A stretch of DNA of 64,000 nucleotides from Nonomuraea basaltis (GCF_005893125.1 NZ_VCJS01000015.1:1-64000); one strand, 5' to 3'. Shown: positions 43,935 through 53,883, counted from the first letter of the stretch. Notes: a model not told the origin generated them from the letters alone. Made by a program: numbers and translations.

Positions 43935-44873
43935 ATGTCCGAACGCCTGCTCACCCATCTCCGCCACGTGGACCTCGCCGTGCCCGACTACGACAAGCAG
44001 CTCGGCTTCTACGGCGGCGTCTGGGGCCTGACGAAGGTCGCCGAGGACTCCGGCATCGCGTTCCTGGCCGCCGAGGGCTCACCGGAGCAGTACGTCGTGC
44101 GGCTGCGCAGGGCGGACGAGAAGCGCCTCGACCTGGTGTCGTACGGGGCCGCGAGCCCGGCCGACGTGGACACCCTCGCCGATCGGCTCCTCTCGGACGG
44201 CGTCCAGCTGATCTCGCGACCGGGCAAGATGGACACCCCAGGCGGCGGCTACGGCTTCCGCTTCTTCGACGTCGACGGCCGCACCATCGAGGTCTCCGCG
44301 GACGTCGAGGTCCGGCGGCACCGCAAGATCGAGGAGAAGGAGTCGATCCCGGTCAAGCTTTCGCACGTCGTGCTCAACTCCCCCGATCTCAACCGCACCC
44401 GGGAGTGGTACGAGCGTCACCTCGGCTTCCGCCTCTCCGACACCCTCATGCATCCCAGGATGGGCGAGGCGATGCACTTCATGCGCATCAGCGACCAGCA
44501 TCACTCGATGGCGATCGCCAAGGGACCGCACACCGCCCTGCACCACGTCTCGTTCGAGATGCGCGGCATCGACGAGTACATGCGCGGCTCCGGCCGCGTC
44601 ATCCGCGCCGGTTACCGCAAGATCTGGGGCCCCGGCCGTCATCTGGCGGGCGACAACACCTTCACGTACTTCCTCGACCCGCACGGCAACACCGTCGAGT
44701 ACACGACGGAGCTGGAAGTGCTCGACGAGGACACCTGGCACCCGCACGTCTACGACTTCTCCCAGCCCGAGGTCACCGACCAGTGGGGCACCGCCAACCC
44801 GATGAACGAACTGGTCGCCAAGGAGTCCTTCAACGACGTCGACCGCGGTGTGTTCGTCGCTCCGCCGGTCTGA
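43935..44873 (+). CDS. extradiol-type ring-cleavage dioxygenase (VOC superfamily)
   Basis: Two-module vicinal-oxygen-chelate protein of 312 residues, resembling type I extradiol dioxygenases such as catechol 2,3-dioxygenase. The C-terminal module holds likely Fe ligands: His in LSHVVLNSPD, His in ALHHVSFEM and Glu in GNTVEYTTE. It should open a catechol ring at the meta position. AAGGA precedes the start. The C-terminus (VFVAPPV) extends past the module. Confidence 0.88.
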   Translation: MSERLLTHLRHVDLAVPDYDKQLGFYGGVWGLTKVAEDSGIAFLAAEGSPEQYVVRLRRADEKRLDLVSYGAASPADVDTLADRLLSDGVQLISRPGKMDTPGGGYGFRFFDVDGRTIEVSADVEVRRHRKIEEKESIPVKLSHVVLNSPDLNRTREWYERHLGFRLSDTLMHPRMGEAMHFMRISDQHHSMAIAKGPHTALHHVSFEMRGIDEYMRGSGRVIRAGYRKIWGPGRHLAGDNTFTYFLDPHGNTVEYTTELEVLDEDTWHPHVYDFSQPEVTDQWGTANPMNELVAKESFNDVDRGVFVAPPV

Positions 44874-44899
44874 TTCCCTCGGCAACCTGGAGCCCCGCC

Positions 44900-45859
44900 A
44901 TGCGCATCGCCCGTTACACACACCACGGACGCCGGCAGGTCGCCGTCGTCGCGGACGACGGACACCTGTACCCGATCCCGGGCGAGGACTCGCTCGTCGA
45001 CCTGCTCCACACCGGCCACCTGCACGAGGCCGCCACCGGCGCGCTCGACGCGCCCCGCGGTCCTGCCGTCGCCGGCGTGCGGCTGCTGCCGCCGCTGGAC
45101 CCGCCGACGATCCGGGACTTCGTCACCTTCGAGGAGCACGTCGAGGGCGTTCGCCGCTCGATCGACAAGTCCGCCGAGGTGCCCGAGGCCTGGTACGACG
45201 CCCCGACCTACTACTTCACCAACCCGTACGCGGTCATAGGCCCGTACGACGACGTGCCCGTCCCGCCGGGCAGCCAGGTCCTCGACTTCGAGCTCGAAGT
45301 CGCCGCCGTCATCGGCCGCGAGGGTCGCGACCTCACCCCCGGGCAGGCCCGCGACTACATCGCCGGCTACACGATCTTCAACGACTGGTCCGCGCGCGAC
45401 CTGCAGTCCCGCGAGATGCGGGTCAACCTCGGCCCGTGCAAGGGCAAGGACACCGCGACCACCCTCGGCCCGTACTTCGTCACCGCCGACGAGCTGGAGC
45501 CGTACCGCGACGCCGACGGCTTCCTGCGGCTGGCGCTCACCGCCTCGATCAACGGCGAGGTGGTCGGCGAGGACCTGCTGTCCAACATGAGCTGGACATT
45601 CGAGGAGATGACCGCGTACGCCTCACGGGGCACCTGGGTGCGTCCCGGTGACGTGCTCGGTTCTGGCACGTGCGGCAACGGCGGGTGCCTGGCGGAGCTG
45701 TGGGGCGTACGCGGGCGCGAAGGCCTCCCGCCGCTGAAACCCGGCGACACGGTCACCCTCACCGTCGAGGGCATCGGCACCACGTCCAACACCGTGGTCC
45801 CGGGTGCCGCCCCGGTTCCGATCCCACCGGCCCGCCGCCGGACCCGGGAGCGGCCATGA
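44900..45859 (+). CDS. fumarylacetoacetate hydrolase family protein 2
   Basis: Second FAH-family enzyme, 319 residues, only loosely similar to the first gene of the operon. Core motifs: DFVTFEEHVEGV (replacing the usual CVGLNY...H segment), LDFELEVAAVIG, FNDWSARDLQSREMR and GTCGNGGCLAELWG. Start ATG 44900 with GGAG upstream; it overlaps the SDR gene (ATGA). Likely hydrolyses or decarboxylates the meta-cleavage product or a later diketo acid. Confidence 0.9.
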   Translation: MRIARYTHHGRRQVAVVADDGHLYPIPGEDSLVDLLHTGHLHEAATGALDAPRGPAVAGVRLLPPLDPPTIRDFVTFEEHVEGVRRSIDKSAEVPEAWYDAPTYYFTNPYAVIGPYDDVPVPPGSQVLDFELEVAAVIGREGRDLTPGQARDYIAGYTIFNDWSARDLQSREMRVNLGPCKGKDTATTLGPYFVTADELEPYRDADGFLRLALTASINGEVVGEDLLSNMSWTFEEMTAYASRGTWVRPGDVLGSGTCGNGGCLAELWGVRGREGLPPLKPGDTVTLTVEGIGTTSNTVVPGAAPVPIPPARRRTRERP

Positions 45860-46602
45860 GCGCCCCGAAGAGGCTGCTCGGCAAGGTCGTGGTCGTCACC
45901 GGTGCGGCCCGCGGTCAGGGTGCCGCCGAGGCCGCGGCCCTGATCCGCGAGGGGGCGCACGTGATCGCCACCGACGTGGAACCGCAGGGCGCCTGCCGCC
46001 GACTGGACGTCACCAGAGAGGAGGACTGGGCCGGGCTGGCCGCCGAACTGCGGGAGTCGTACGGCCAGGTTCACGGCCTGGTCAACAACGCGGGCATCAC
46101 CTGGCGCGCCCGTCTCGGCGACGTACGGGCGGAGGACTTCGACCGCGTCCATGCCGTGAACGTCACCGGCCCCCTCCTCGGCATCCAGCACCTCGTCCCG
46201 CTGATGCCGCCCGGCTCGTCCATCGTGAACGTCGGCTCGTCCGCCGCGCTCACCGGCCACTACCCGGTGGCGTACACGGCCAGCAAATGGGCGCTGCGCG
46301 GCCTGTCCAAGAGCGCGGCCACGGAGCTGGGCCGGCGCGGCATCCGCGTGAACACGATTCATCCCGGCTTCATCGAGACCGAGATGACCGCTTCCGCCCA
46401 CCCCGCCTTCCGCGCGGCGAACGTCCGCGAGACCCCGCTCAGCCGCACGGGCACGGTGGACGAGGTCGTCCCGCTCGTCGTCTTCCTTCTCTCCGACGAG
46501 GCGTCCTTCATCACCGGAGCCGAGATCCCGGTGGACGGCGGCCTCACCGCGCACGGCGGCGTCAAGTCCGTCTCCGACGCGCTGCGTCCGGAGCCCTCAT
46601 AA
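45856..46602 (+). CDS. short-chain dehydrogenase/reductase
   Basis: Classical SDR of 248 residues: cofactor motif TGAARGQG, NNAG, catalytic Ser in VGSSAAL and YTASK, and the C-terminal ITGAEIPVDGG. Last gene of the catabolic operon and followed by a hairpin. It probably oxidises an alcohol or reduces a keto group in the pathway. Confidence 0.93.
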   Translation: MSAPKRLLGKVVVVTGAARGQGAAEAAALIREGAHVIATDVEPQGACRRLDVTREEDWAGLAAELRESYGQVHGLVNNAGITWRARLGDVRAEDFDRVHAVNVTGPLLGIQHLVPLMPPGSSIVNVGSSAALTGHYPVAYTASKWALRGLSKSAATELGRRGIRVNTIHPGFIETEMTASAHPAFRAANVRETPLSRTGTVDEVVPLVVFLLSDEASFITGAEIPVDGGLTAHGGVKSVSDALRPEPS

Positions 46603-46604
46603 GA

Positions 46605-46642
46605 CGGCTCGCGGCCGCGCCGCCGTGAGGTCGGCGGAGCCG
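46605..46642. terminator. operon terminator hairpin
   Basis: Two nested stems, CGGCT/AGCCG outside and CCGCCG/CGGCGG inside, starting 3 nt after the SDR stop. The remaining sequence to 46875 is AT-richer than its surroundings and holds no convincing gene. Confidence 0.45.
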
Positions 46643-46875
46643 CATGGCATCGTCACGATGAAGACTCCGCCGCACCACGGAACTCATCGCCCTGTCATCA
46701 CTTCGGGGCGTACGTGAGTCCCAGGACGGTGACGGCCGTCACCCCTGGCACCGCCTGATCGACCGTCCAGTGACGTTCTTCTGATCCGAGGGTCACGCGT
46801 TGGGGATCCGGCGCCATGGAAGCGGAGAGCGGTCAAGAACCCTAACTATCAATACAGCAATAAAGGCTGAAAACC

Positions 46876-48627
46876 ATGACATCGCGCGTGGCCTCGTGCC
46901 CGGGCTTCTTCGGTGGCCTGGGGGGCTCGTGGAAGACCACCGCCAAGTTCTCGCCGCACCTGAAGCGCGGTCTGCACGGCCGCAGCGGGCAGGGCAGGCT
47001 TCGCGCTTTCGCGCTGGGAGAGCAGGTTCGCTGGATCACGGTCGCTGAGGCGATCGACGAGCGGGCCGAGCGCACGGTCATCAGCGGAGCGGTGGACCGG
47101 CCCGCTGATTTTGACATCTCCGATCCCGAGTACGTGACCGAGCCGAGCGGCACTCGGGTCGAGGCATCGGTACCGGCTGATTTCGTCGGCCGCCTCGTCC
47201 ATGACGACACCGCCCAACAACTCGCCTCGATATTCGCGCCATTCCTGGCGGCCAATCCCGATGTGCAGATCGTTTATCAGGGGATAGCCCTCGACCCAGC
47301 CACCGTATGGACGGACATGGCCGAATACATCGTGCGCTGGCCGGACCCGACAGGGCTCGCAGAGCCACTGCTGCGTGTCATCGAATGGCCCAAGAACGTT
47401 GGCCGCGTGCTGGCTCTCTGCGATGCGAACGGTGTGGTCCTGGACGAAGCGTCCCCTGGCATACAGGCACCTGGTTACCACTTCACCGCGTACCTGCTGT
47501 GGGACGGGTTCGTTGAGCAGCGGGGCAACCTGCCGTTGGTGGAAATGGACGAGACCGCGGAGCTCCTGGAGTCAGCACGGGAAGCGCTGCGCGGGCATTT
47601 CAAGAGACGTGACCAAGAACGCCGAGCCAGGCTGATCCAGGAATGGAAGAGCGAAGGCGTCTATCCCTATCCCGGCGAACCTATCCTGCCTGCGCACGCC
47701 GTAGAACGTCAGATGTTCGACGAGGTAGCCACGACCATCGCCCGGCGGCTTCCCGGCGTGCCGCAAAGTAAGAAGACGACCCTGCGGCTGCTCCGGGAGA
47801 TCATCTCGCACGATCCGAGCGGGCTGTACCCGGTGCTGGACGAGTTGTTCCGGCTGCCTCAATCGGAGCAGGAGGAGCTGAAACGCATCCTTCAGCGAAC
47901 CAGCCTTTCCGAGGGGATCAAAGCTACGGGGCAGGTCAGCGATCGACTCGATTTCCTCGCCGCACTGAAGAAGCTCGTCTTCGAACCGGAGATCAGCCAG
48001 ACGGTGAAGGAGCGGAGCGAACTGCACAAGATTCTTGAGCAGGAGACGTGGATCTTCGGCGACGCTTACGCGCTGATGGTCAGCGATCAGAGCCTGGATA
48101 CGGTGCTAATCCGTCATCTCGAAGAGCTGGGCCGTGTGCCGGACAACGGTCGGCTCAATCCAGTACGCCGCGAGGACGGCCGGAAGGGAATCGTCGATTT
48201 GCTGATGGGACGCGCTCACCGAGGAAACTCCGGCCGGGAGCATCTGGTGGTCGAGCTCAAGGCTCCCAAGGTAAGGATCGGTCAAACAGAGGTCGCCCAG
48301 ATCAAGAGCTACGCAGAAGCGATTGTCAGCGATCCCCAGTTTCGGGATGCTCGCGTTTCCTGGGACTTCTGGGTCGTCTCCACGGAGATGGACGAAATCG
48401 TCAGGCGTGACGCCAAGGCGCCCAACCGCCCGCCCGGGTGCATCGCGGAATGGGAAGGCGGCGTCCGCATTTGGGCACGCACTTGGTGCGAGATCATCGA
48501 CGACTGCGAGGACCGTCTGCACTTCTACCGGGATCGGGTGAACCACGACCCCGCCACGGAACACGCCGTGGAATACCTCCGGCGAGTGCACGGAACTGTC
48601 GCCCCGGCAGCCGCGGTGGTGGTCTGA
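46876..48627 (+). CDS. GHKL-ATPase/PD-(D/E)XK-type protein, apparently truncated at the N-terminus
   Basis: Protein of 583 residues. Residues about 12-60 (LGGSWKTTAKFS..., then HGRSGQGRLRAFALGEQVRW) match the second half of a GHKL-type ATPase, but the N-box and first ATP-binding motif that should precede them are absent; an in-frame TAA lies 15 bp before the ATG. The C-terminal third contains a PD-(D/E)XK nuclease-like core: GRKGIVDLLMGR (Asp) and HLVVELKAP (Glu-x-Lys), as in Shedu/DUF4263 proteins. A helical middle region links them. Codon use has visibly more A/T at third positions than its neighbours, suggesting transfer. Possibly a decayed defence gene; weak ribosome-binding site. Confidence 0.65.
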   Translation: MTSRVASCPGFFGGLGGSWKTTAKFSPHLKRGLHGRSGQGRLRAFALGEQVRWITVAEAIDERAERTVISGAVDRPADFDISDPEYVTEPSGTRVEASVPADFVGRLVHDDTAQQLASIFAPFLAANPDVQIVYQGIALDPATVWTDMAEYIVRWPDPTGLAEPLLRVIEWPKNVGRVLALCDANGVVLDEASPGIQAPGYHFTAYLLWDGFVEQRGNLPLVEMDETAELLESAREALRGHFKRRDQERRARLIQEWKSEGVYPYPGEPILPAHAVERQMFDEVATTIARRLPGVPQSKKTTLRLLREIISHDPSGLYPVLDELFRLPQSEQEELKRILQRTSLSEGIKATGQVSDRLDFLAALKKLVFEPEISQTVKERSELHKILEQETWIFGDAYALMVSDQSLDTVLIRHLEELGRVPDNGRLNPVRREDGRKGIVDLLMGRAHRGNSGREHLVVELKAPKVRIGQTEVAQIKSYAEAIVSDPQFRDARVSWDFWVVSTEMDEIVRRDAKAPNRPPGCIAEWEGGVRIWARTWCEIIDDCEDRLHFYRDRVNHDPATEHAVEYLRRVHGTVAPAAAVVV

Positions 48628-48736
48628 ACTAGCCGGGGTCCACGGCCACCCAAGCGAACTTCTCCCCCACTCCTTTGACCGTGAAATGCCAGGCCGGCAA
48701 CTGGATCGTCCCCGGCTGGTGAGCAGCGGTGGGCGG

Positions 48737-49510
48737 CTATACCTTGTTCGGGATCGCCCCGCCGTAGCGCCTGTCGCGCTTGGCGTAGATCTCGCACGCC
48801 TCCCACAGGTCCCTGCGGTCGAAGTCCGGCCACAGCCGGTCCAGGAACACCATCTCCGCGTAGGCCGACTGCCACAGCAGGAAGTTCGAGAACCGCTGCT
48901 CCCCCGACGACCGCACGAACAGGTCGACCTCAGGGATCTCCGGCTCGTCCAGGTAGCGGGCGAACACCTTCTCGTTGACCTTGGACGGCTTGACCCGGCC
49001 GGCCGCGATGTCCTCGGCCAGCCTGACCGCCGCCTGGACGATCTCGGCCTGCCCGCCGTAGTTGACGCAGAACTGCAGCGTCAGCTTGCGGTTGGAGACG
49101 GTCATCTCCTCGGCGGTCTGCAGCTCCGAGATGACGCTCTTCCACAGCCGCCCCGGCTTGCCCGCCCAGCGCACCCGCACGCCCATGGCGTTGAGCTCGT
49201 CGCGCCGCCGCCTGATCACGTCGCGGTTGAACCCCATGAGAAAGCGCACCTCGTCGGGCGAGCGCTTCCAGTTCTCCGTCGAGAACGCGTACGCGCTCAG
49301 ATAGGGGACGCCCAGTTCCAGCGCCCCTTCGATGACGTCGAACAGCGACGACTCGCCTGCCTTGTGCCCCTCGGTGCGCGGCAGGCCGCGGGCCTTGGCC
49401 CAGCGGCCGTTGCCGTCCATGATGACGGCCACGTGCCGGGGCACCAGATCGCGCGGGATCGGCGGCGGCGTCGCGCCGGACGGATGCGGGGACGGAGGTC
49501 GTACGTTCAC
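48737..49510 (-). CDS. uppS: isoprenyl transferase (undecaprenyl diphosphate synthase family)
   Basis: Cis-prenyltransferase of 257 residues making the polyprenyl diphosphate carrier for cell-wall synthesis. Signature segments: [27 protein letters not shown] and [19 protein letters not shown]. Start GTG 49510 overlaps the recO stop (GTGA), as in other actinobacteria. The Pro-rich N-terminus ([15 protein letters not shown]) is usual in the group. Confidence 0.95.
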   Translation of the reverse strand: MNVRPPSPHPSGATPPPIPRDLVPRHVAVIMDGNGRWAKARGLPRTEGHKAGESSLFDVIEGALELGVPYLSAYAFSTENWKRSPDEVRFLMGFNRDVIRRRRDELNAMGVRVRWAGKPGRLWKSVISELQTAEEMTVSNRKLTLQFCVNYGGQAEIVQAAVRLAEDIAAGRVKPSKVNEKVFARYLDEPEIPEVDLFVRSSGEQRFSNFLLWQSAYAEMVFLDRLWPDFDRRDLWEACEIYAKRDRRYGGAIPNKV

Positions 49511-50241
49511 ACGGGCTCCCTTTCGACGTGTCGGAGAGAGCGTATTCCGTGTTCGAGGTGCCATTGGAGATACGCCGCGACGAGCCCGCTGCACTCGTTG
49601 CGATGGCGCGGCTCCGAGGCGTCGGCGACGGCCCAGTCGCCGCGCAGCAGCGCCGTCATGAGCCCGATCGTCTCCCCCGCCGGCACCGCCGAGCCCGCCG
49701 GCTTGCACGCCCCGCACACCACGCCTCCGGCGACGATGGCGAACGCCCTGATCGCCGGCGCCTGGCACTTGGCGCACGTGTCCAGCGCGGGCGCGTAGCC
49801 GGCCACGGCCAGCGAGCGCAGGAAGTAGGCGTCCAGCACCAGCCTGGCCTCGTGACCCCGGTCGGCGAGCGTGCGCAACCCGCCCACCAGCAGCAGGAAC
49901 TGCCGCAGCGCCGGCTCCTTCTCCCCGTGCGTCAGCCGGTCGGCCGTCTCCAGCATCGCACTGCCCGCCGTGTAGCGGGGATAGTCGGCGGCCAGCGCCT
50001 CGCCGTAGGGCCTGATCGTCTCCGCCTGCGTGACGACGTCGAGCGTGCGGCCGGCGTGGAACTGCAGGTCGACGTGCGTGAACGGCTCCAGCCTGGCCCC
50101 GAAGCGCGACGTGGTCCTGCGCACGCCCTTCGCGACGGCCCGCACCTTGCCGGTGCGCTTGGCCAGGACGGTGACGATGCGGTCGGCCTCGCCGAGCTTC
50201 TGCGTACGCAGAACTACGCCTTCGTCACGGTAGAGACTCAC
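49507..50241 (-). CDS. recO: DNA repair protein RecO
   Basis: RecO mediator of RecFOR recombination, 244 residues. N-terminal OB fold ([21 protein letters not shown]), helical middle, and a zinc site CAKC...CGAC at about 158-180. Overlaps uppS. Divergent from the phosphatidyltransferase gene. Confidence 0.95.
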   Translation of the reverse strand: MSLYRDEGVVLRTQKLGEADRIVTVLAKRTGKVRAVAKGVRRTTSRFGARLEPFTHVDLQFHAGRTLDVVTQAETIRPYGEALAADYPRYTAGSAMLETADRLTHGEKEPALRQFLLLVGGLRTLADRGHEARLVLDAYFLRSLAVAGYAPALDTCAKCQAPAIRAFAIVAGGVVCGACKPAGSAVPAGETIGLMTALLRGDWAVADASEPRHRNECSGLVAAYLQWHLEHGIRSLRHVEREPV

Positions 50242-50392
50242 TAGGACATCTTACGGCCACGTTGTATACCAGCGGGATCGGCGTTACGGGCATGCTCTGT
50301 TGACGCGACTTTGCGTGATCCTCACTAGACTTTGCGGTCTGTCCCCGCATTACCCGTTGTTCAACCCCCCGCTACCGCCTCGAAAGGGAGTC

Positions 50393-51904
50393 ATGACCCG
50401 CGTGGTCCTGCTGGGCGCGTCGCCCGGCCCCGACACCTCTCCGACCGGCCTGAAGCTGGCCGCGCTACCCGGCGAGCCCTCCGTGGCCGAGCGGCTGCGC
50501 AGCCAGCTCACTTCCCTGGATCCACGGCCCGCCACGATCGCGTCAGGCGACGTGGCCACCGCTCTACGATCCCTGGCCGACGTCGCAGATTCCGCAACGG
50601 AGAGCCTGCTCATCATCCCGGAGAACTCGGTCGTTCACGACGAGCTGATCTACCAGATCACCAAGACCAAGCGCGGTGCGCTGGGGCTCATCGCGAAGGA
50701 GCCGCGTCCGGAGACGACGACCGAGGAGGCTCAGGAGGACAGCGTCCCGATCGACGAGGCCGATCCCGAGATCGGCGGCAACCGGCTAGAGGGACTGCCC
50801 GTACGCGCCCGCGCCGGCAAGTCGCGTGTGGTGTCGGTGGGCACCGCGCGGCACGCCGTGACCAAGCCCAACGCGGTGCTGCTCGGCCCGCTGCACCTCA
50901 GCGCGCGCAACGCGCCCGTGCTGGCGCAGACCTGCCGCGAGCTGGCCGCCATGGCCGACACGTTCGGCGAGGACGACGACCTCGTTCAGCTCATCGTGTT
51001 CGGCCTGGTGCGGGGCGGCGTGTCGGTCGGCATCCGGGGCCGCCGCGACCTGTTCTACCGCCGGGTCACCACCCAGGAGGAGGCCAACGAGGCGGGCGCC
51101 GAGATGGCCGGCATGGACGAGGACCGCGCCCGGCTCAACAACGCGGTCAAGGGCGCCGACGGCTTCTTCACCACATACTTCGTCTCCACCTACTCCCGCT
51201 TCATCGCCCGCTGGGCGGCCCGGCGCGGGCTGACGCCCAACCAGGTGACGCTGATCTCGATCGCGCTGGGCGTGGCCGCCGCCGCCTGCTTCGCCACCGG
51301 CGACCGTCCGTGGATGGTGCTGGGCGGCGTGCTGATCTACTTCGCCTTCGTCTTCGACTGCGTCGACGGGCAGGTCGCCCGCTATGCCCGCAAGTTCGGA
51401 GTGCTGGGCGCCTGGCTGGACGCCACGTTCGACCGGTTCAAGGAATACGTGGTCTTCGCCGGCCTGGCCGTCGGCTGGGTGGTCTCCGGCAACGGCGACG
51501 ACATCTGGATCCTGGCGCTCGCGGCGCTCGGCCTGCAGTCGGTGCGTCACCTGCTCGACTTCTCCTTCGGCGTCGCCAACCGCCGCAAGCCGCCGGCGCA
51601 GCTGCCCACGCTGCCACTGGACGCGCCCGACGACCGCGATCTGCGCCAGGCGCTCGTCCGCCGCAAGGTGGAGCGCAGCCAGGGCGTTCGCGGCCTGCTC
51701 AAGATGTGGACCAGGGCGGGCAGGTTCCGTGCCGTCCACTGGGCGCGCAAGATGATCGTCTTCCCCATCGGCGAGCGGTTCGCGGCCATCGCGATCACCG
51801 CCGCCCTCTTCGACGCCCGGATCACCTTCCTCACGCTGGTGATCTGGGGCTCCGTCGCCGCCGCCTACACCCTCACCGGACGCCTCATGAGGTCGCTCGT
51901 ATGA
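50393..51904 (+). CDS. CDP-alcohol phosphatidyltransferase family protein with N-terminal domain
   Basis: Membrane protein of 503 residues. The CDP-alcohol phosphotransferase motif is complete: DCVDGQVARYARKFGVLGAW and LDATFDR, within a six-helix region (about 260-430). The N-terminal 200 residues form a soluble domain resembling a nucleotidyltransferase-like fold, so the protein may both activate and transfer a polar head group. AAAGGGAG precedes ATG 50393. Coupled by ATGA to the next gene. The product (a phospholipid or phosphodiester polymer) is unknown. Confidence 0.88.
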   Translation: MTRVVLLGASPGPDTSPTGLKLAALPGEPSVAERLRSQLTSLDPRPATIASGDVATALRSLADVADSATESLLIIPENSVVHDELIYQITKTKRGALGLIAKEPRPETTTEEAQEDSVPIDEADPEIGGNRLEGLPVRARAGKSRVVSVGTARHAVTKPNAVLLGPLHLSARNAPVLAQTCRELAAMADTFGEDDDLVQLIVFGLVRGGVSVGIRGRRDLFYRRVTTQEEANEAGAEMAGMDEDRARLNNAVKGADGFFTTYFVSTYSRFIARWAARRGLTPNQVTLISIALGVAAAACFATGDRPWMVLGGVLIYFAFVFDCVDGQVARYARKFGVLGAWLDATFDRFKEYVVFAGLAVGWVVSGNGDDIWILALAALGLQSVRHLLDFSFGVANRRKPPAQLPTLPLDAPDDRDLRQALVRRKVERSQGVRGLLKMWTRAGRFRAVHWARKMIVFPIGERFAAIAITAALFDARITFLTLVIWGSVAAAYTLTGRLMRSLV

Positions 51905-52620
51905 TCACGCAACCGCAGGCCATGGCCACCCCCACGCCGGACCCCGACGAGGAACGCCGCCGCATCCAGACCGCCCGCCTGCTCGCCTACCGCGACGACG
52001 GCCCACTCGCCCACGTGCTGGCCGGCCGGCTGGGCCCGGGCCTGCCGCCCATGCCCGCCACGCTCGCCGCCCTCCTGGGCGTCATCGCCGTCACGGCCAT
52101 CGGGCTACCCGATCGCGGTCTGCTCCTGCTCCTGCCCGTGGCGATCGCGGTGCTGCTCATCCTGCCCACAGGGCCCCGCAATCACCTCGGCCGCTTCGAC
52201 TGGCTGACTCCGCCGCTGCTGCGCGCCACCGAGTTCCTCACCATGATCGCGATCGGCCTCGCGGCCGGCGCGCCGAAGTGGCTGCTGTTCGTGCTGGTGT
52301 ACGTCGTGGGCTACCACACCTACGACACCGTTTACCGGACGCGGCAGAGCGTCTGGCCGCCCGCCTGGGTGTTCCAGGCGGGGCTCGGCTGGGAGTTGCG
52401 ACTGCTGATCATCGGCGTCGGCGCGGCGCTCGGCATCGTGACACCCGTGCTGGCGGTGCTGACGGCGTACCTGTTCGTGCTGTTCGCGGTGGAGAGCGTG
52501 ACCAGCTGGGTCCGCCTCGACAAGGCCTCCGCCCAGGCGGGCGCCGACGCCGAGCAGGACCTCGAGGCATCCCCCGAGGACGCGCTCGAACAAGCCACGG
52601 GCGAGGCGGAAAAGGGCTGA
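51901..52620 (+). CDS. membrane protein, DUF5941-like
   Basis: Protein of 239 residues with about five helices and acidic C-terminal tail, translationally coupled to the phosphatidyltransferase gene. Recognisable segments: RLLAYRDDGPLAHVLAGRLG, GYHTYDTVYRTRQ and ELRLLIIGVGAALG. I recall this family as DUF5941, found fused to or beside CDP-alcohol phosphatidyltransferases; it is likely its partner. Confidence 0.8.
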   Translation: MITQPQAMATPTPDPDEERRRIQTARLLAYRDDGPLAHVLAGRLGPGLPPMPATLAALLGVIAVTAIGLPDRGLLLLLPVAIAVLLILPTGPRNHLGRFDWLTPPLLRATEFLTMIAIGLAAGAPKWLLFVLVYVVGYHTYDTVYRTRQSVWPPAWVFQAGLGWELRLLIIGVGAALGIVTPVLAVLTAYLFVLFAVESVTSWVRLDKASAQAGADAEQDLEASPEDALEQATGEAEKG

Positions 52621-52642
52621 CCCTTCTTTTCTCATTGCATTG

Positions 52643-52671
52643 TGCGGCGCCGCCTTTCGTGCGGCGCCGCA
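52643..52671. terminator. terminator hairpin
   Basis: Near-identical GC arms (52643-52653 with 52661-52671) form a strong hairpin 22 nt after the stop. A second, bulged hairpin lies at 52681-52730. Apart from these the 321-bp gap to the next gene holds no feature I can support. Confidence 0.6.
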
Positions 52672-52941
52672 CGTGTTTCCAGCCCATCCTGTACGGCTCC
52701 GCCGGCGAACCGCCACCCGCCGTACGGGCTGACGGCCCTCCAGGGAGACGCTGTCTGACCCTTCACCGGTGGGCCGCCGTCACGGCGCCCCGTGGGCCGG
52801 CGACGTGGTCGGACGGGCGGCCCTGACAGCCCGGGTCATCCTGACCCGGCATGACCGCCACAAGCGGAAGAGGCCGATTAGTCTGGGGTTCAGGGAGACT
52901 CGGGCCGGGTTCCGGTCCGGCCGGAGCCAGGAGACACGCGG

Positions 52942-53883
52942 ATGGCGTTCTTGTCGCGGCTGTTCAAGCGGGGCGATCCGCTGGCCGAGCGGGAGGAGGC
53001 GCGCCGGCAGGGAATGCGGGACGCCCGCCAGCACCCCCTGGGCGAGTTCACGGATCCGGAGTTTCAGCCCGCGTACGTGACGGAGATCCGTGCCCGGGCC
53101 CGCGAGCAGATCACCGAGGTCGACCGGCGGCTCGCGGTCACCCGTACGGCGCTGCTGGAGCAGGCCGCGGGGGCGCGGGAGCTGATCCTGCGGGAATTAG
53201 GCAGGATCGACACCCGGCCGGAGTCGGCCGCCCAGGCGAACGGGCACGTCCCCCCCGGGGAGGACGGCCGGTCACCGGACGCGTTCATCTCGATCGCGGA
53301 GTCCAGGGCGCGCCGGGCGGAGGCGCGGCGGCGGGGCGTGGTCGAGGAGGCCAACACCAACGTGCAGCGGGCCAGGGCCCGCATCGAGCACCTCACCCAG
53401 GAGTGGGAGAGCGCGCTGATCGAGCGCGATCACGAGGTGGAGGCGGTGCACGCCAGGGCCGAGCAGCTCATCGCCGCGTACAAGGGCGGCGTGCTGCAGG
53501 CCCATCCGCGCAAGGAGGAGATCCCGTCCCTGTGGAAGGGCGAGGTCATCGCGATTACGGCCACCGGCGACACGTCCACGGCGATCTCGGGACGGGAAGA
53601 GATCGGGCGGATCCTGCGCGAGGTGGAGGATCGCATTGAGGTGTGGCGCGCGGAGGTCATGCCGCGCCAGCTGACGAGCGAGTCCCGCCGCCAGCTCTCC
53701 CCCGCCCCCGACGACGCATCGGACGACCATGCGCCCGATGATGCGCAGAACGACCCTCCCTCCTCACACGACGCCCCCGGCCTGAACGACACGCCTGGCA
53801 CCGCGCCGGACGGTGAGCCTGGCCCCGCGAACGGTCATGGCTCGGACGGTCCCAGCTCGGGCCGCGGACAGGAGGACGCGTGA
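52942..53883 (+). CDS. hypothetical coiled-coil protein
   Basis: Soluble, highly charged protein of 313 residues. A basic N-terminus (MAFLSRLFKRGDPLAEREEARRQ) is followed by long helical segments with heptad character (about 45-90 and 115-175), a short globular part (SLWKGEVIAITATGDTSTAISG) and a disordered Asp/Pro/Ser-rich tail. AGGAG lies upstream. Overlaps the following lipoprotein gene. No family recognised; may work with that lipoprotein at the membrane. Confidence 0.75.
   Translation: MAFLSRLFKRGDPLAEREEARRQGMRDARQHPLGEFTDPEFQPAYVTEIRARAREQITEVDRRLAVTRTALLEQAAGARELILRELGRIDTRPESAAQANGHVPPGEDGRSPDAFISIAESRARRAEARRRGVVEEANTNVQRARARIEHLTQEWESALIERDHEVEAVHARAEQLIAAYKGGVLQAHPRKEEIPSLWKGEVIAITATGDTSTAISGREEIGRILREVEDRIEVWRAEVMPRQLTSESRRQLSPAPDDASDDHAPDDAQNDPPSSHDAPGLNDTPGTAPDGEPGPANGHGSDGPSSGRGQEDA

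Noticed and set aside
46800-47048. Short plus-strand frame starting upstream of the GHKL gene, considered as the missing N-terminus
   Set aside because: The translation has no GHKL motif and does not resemble the missing ATP-binding half; it mostly overlaps the real frame.
50267-50275. GTATACC near recO as a seventh copy of the oxalate operator
   Set aside because: Only half the motif matches and the neighbouring genes are unrelated, so chance is likely.
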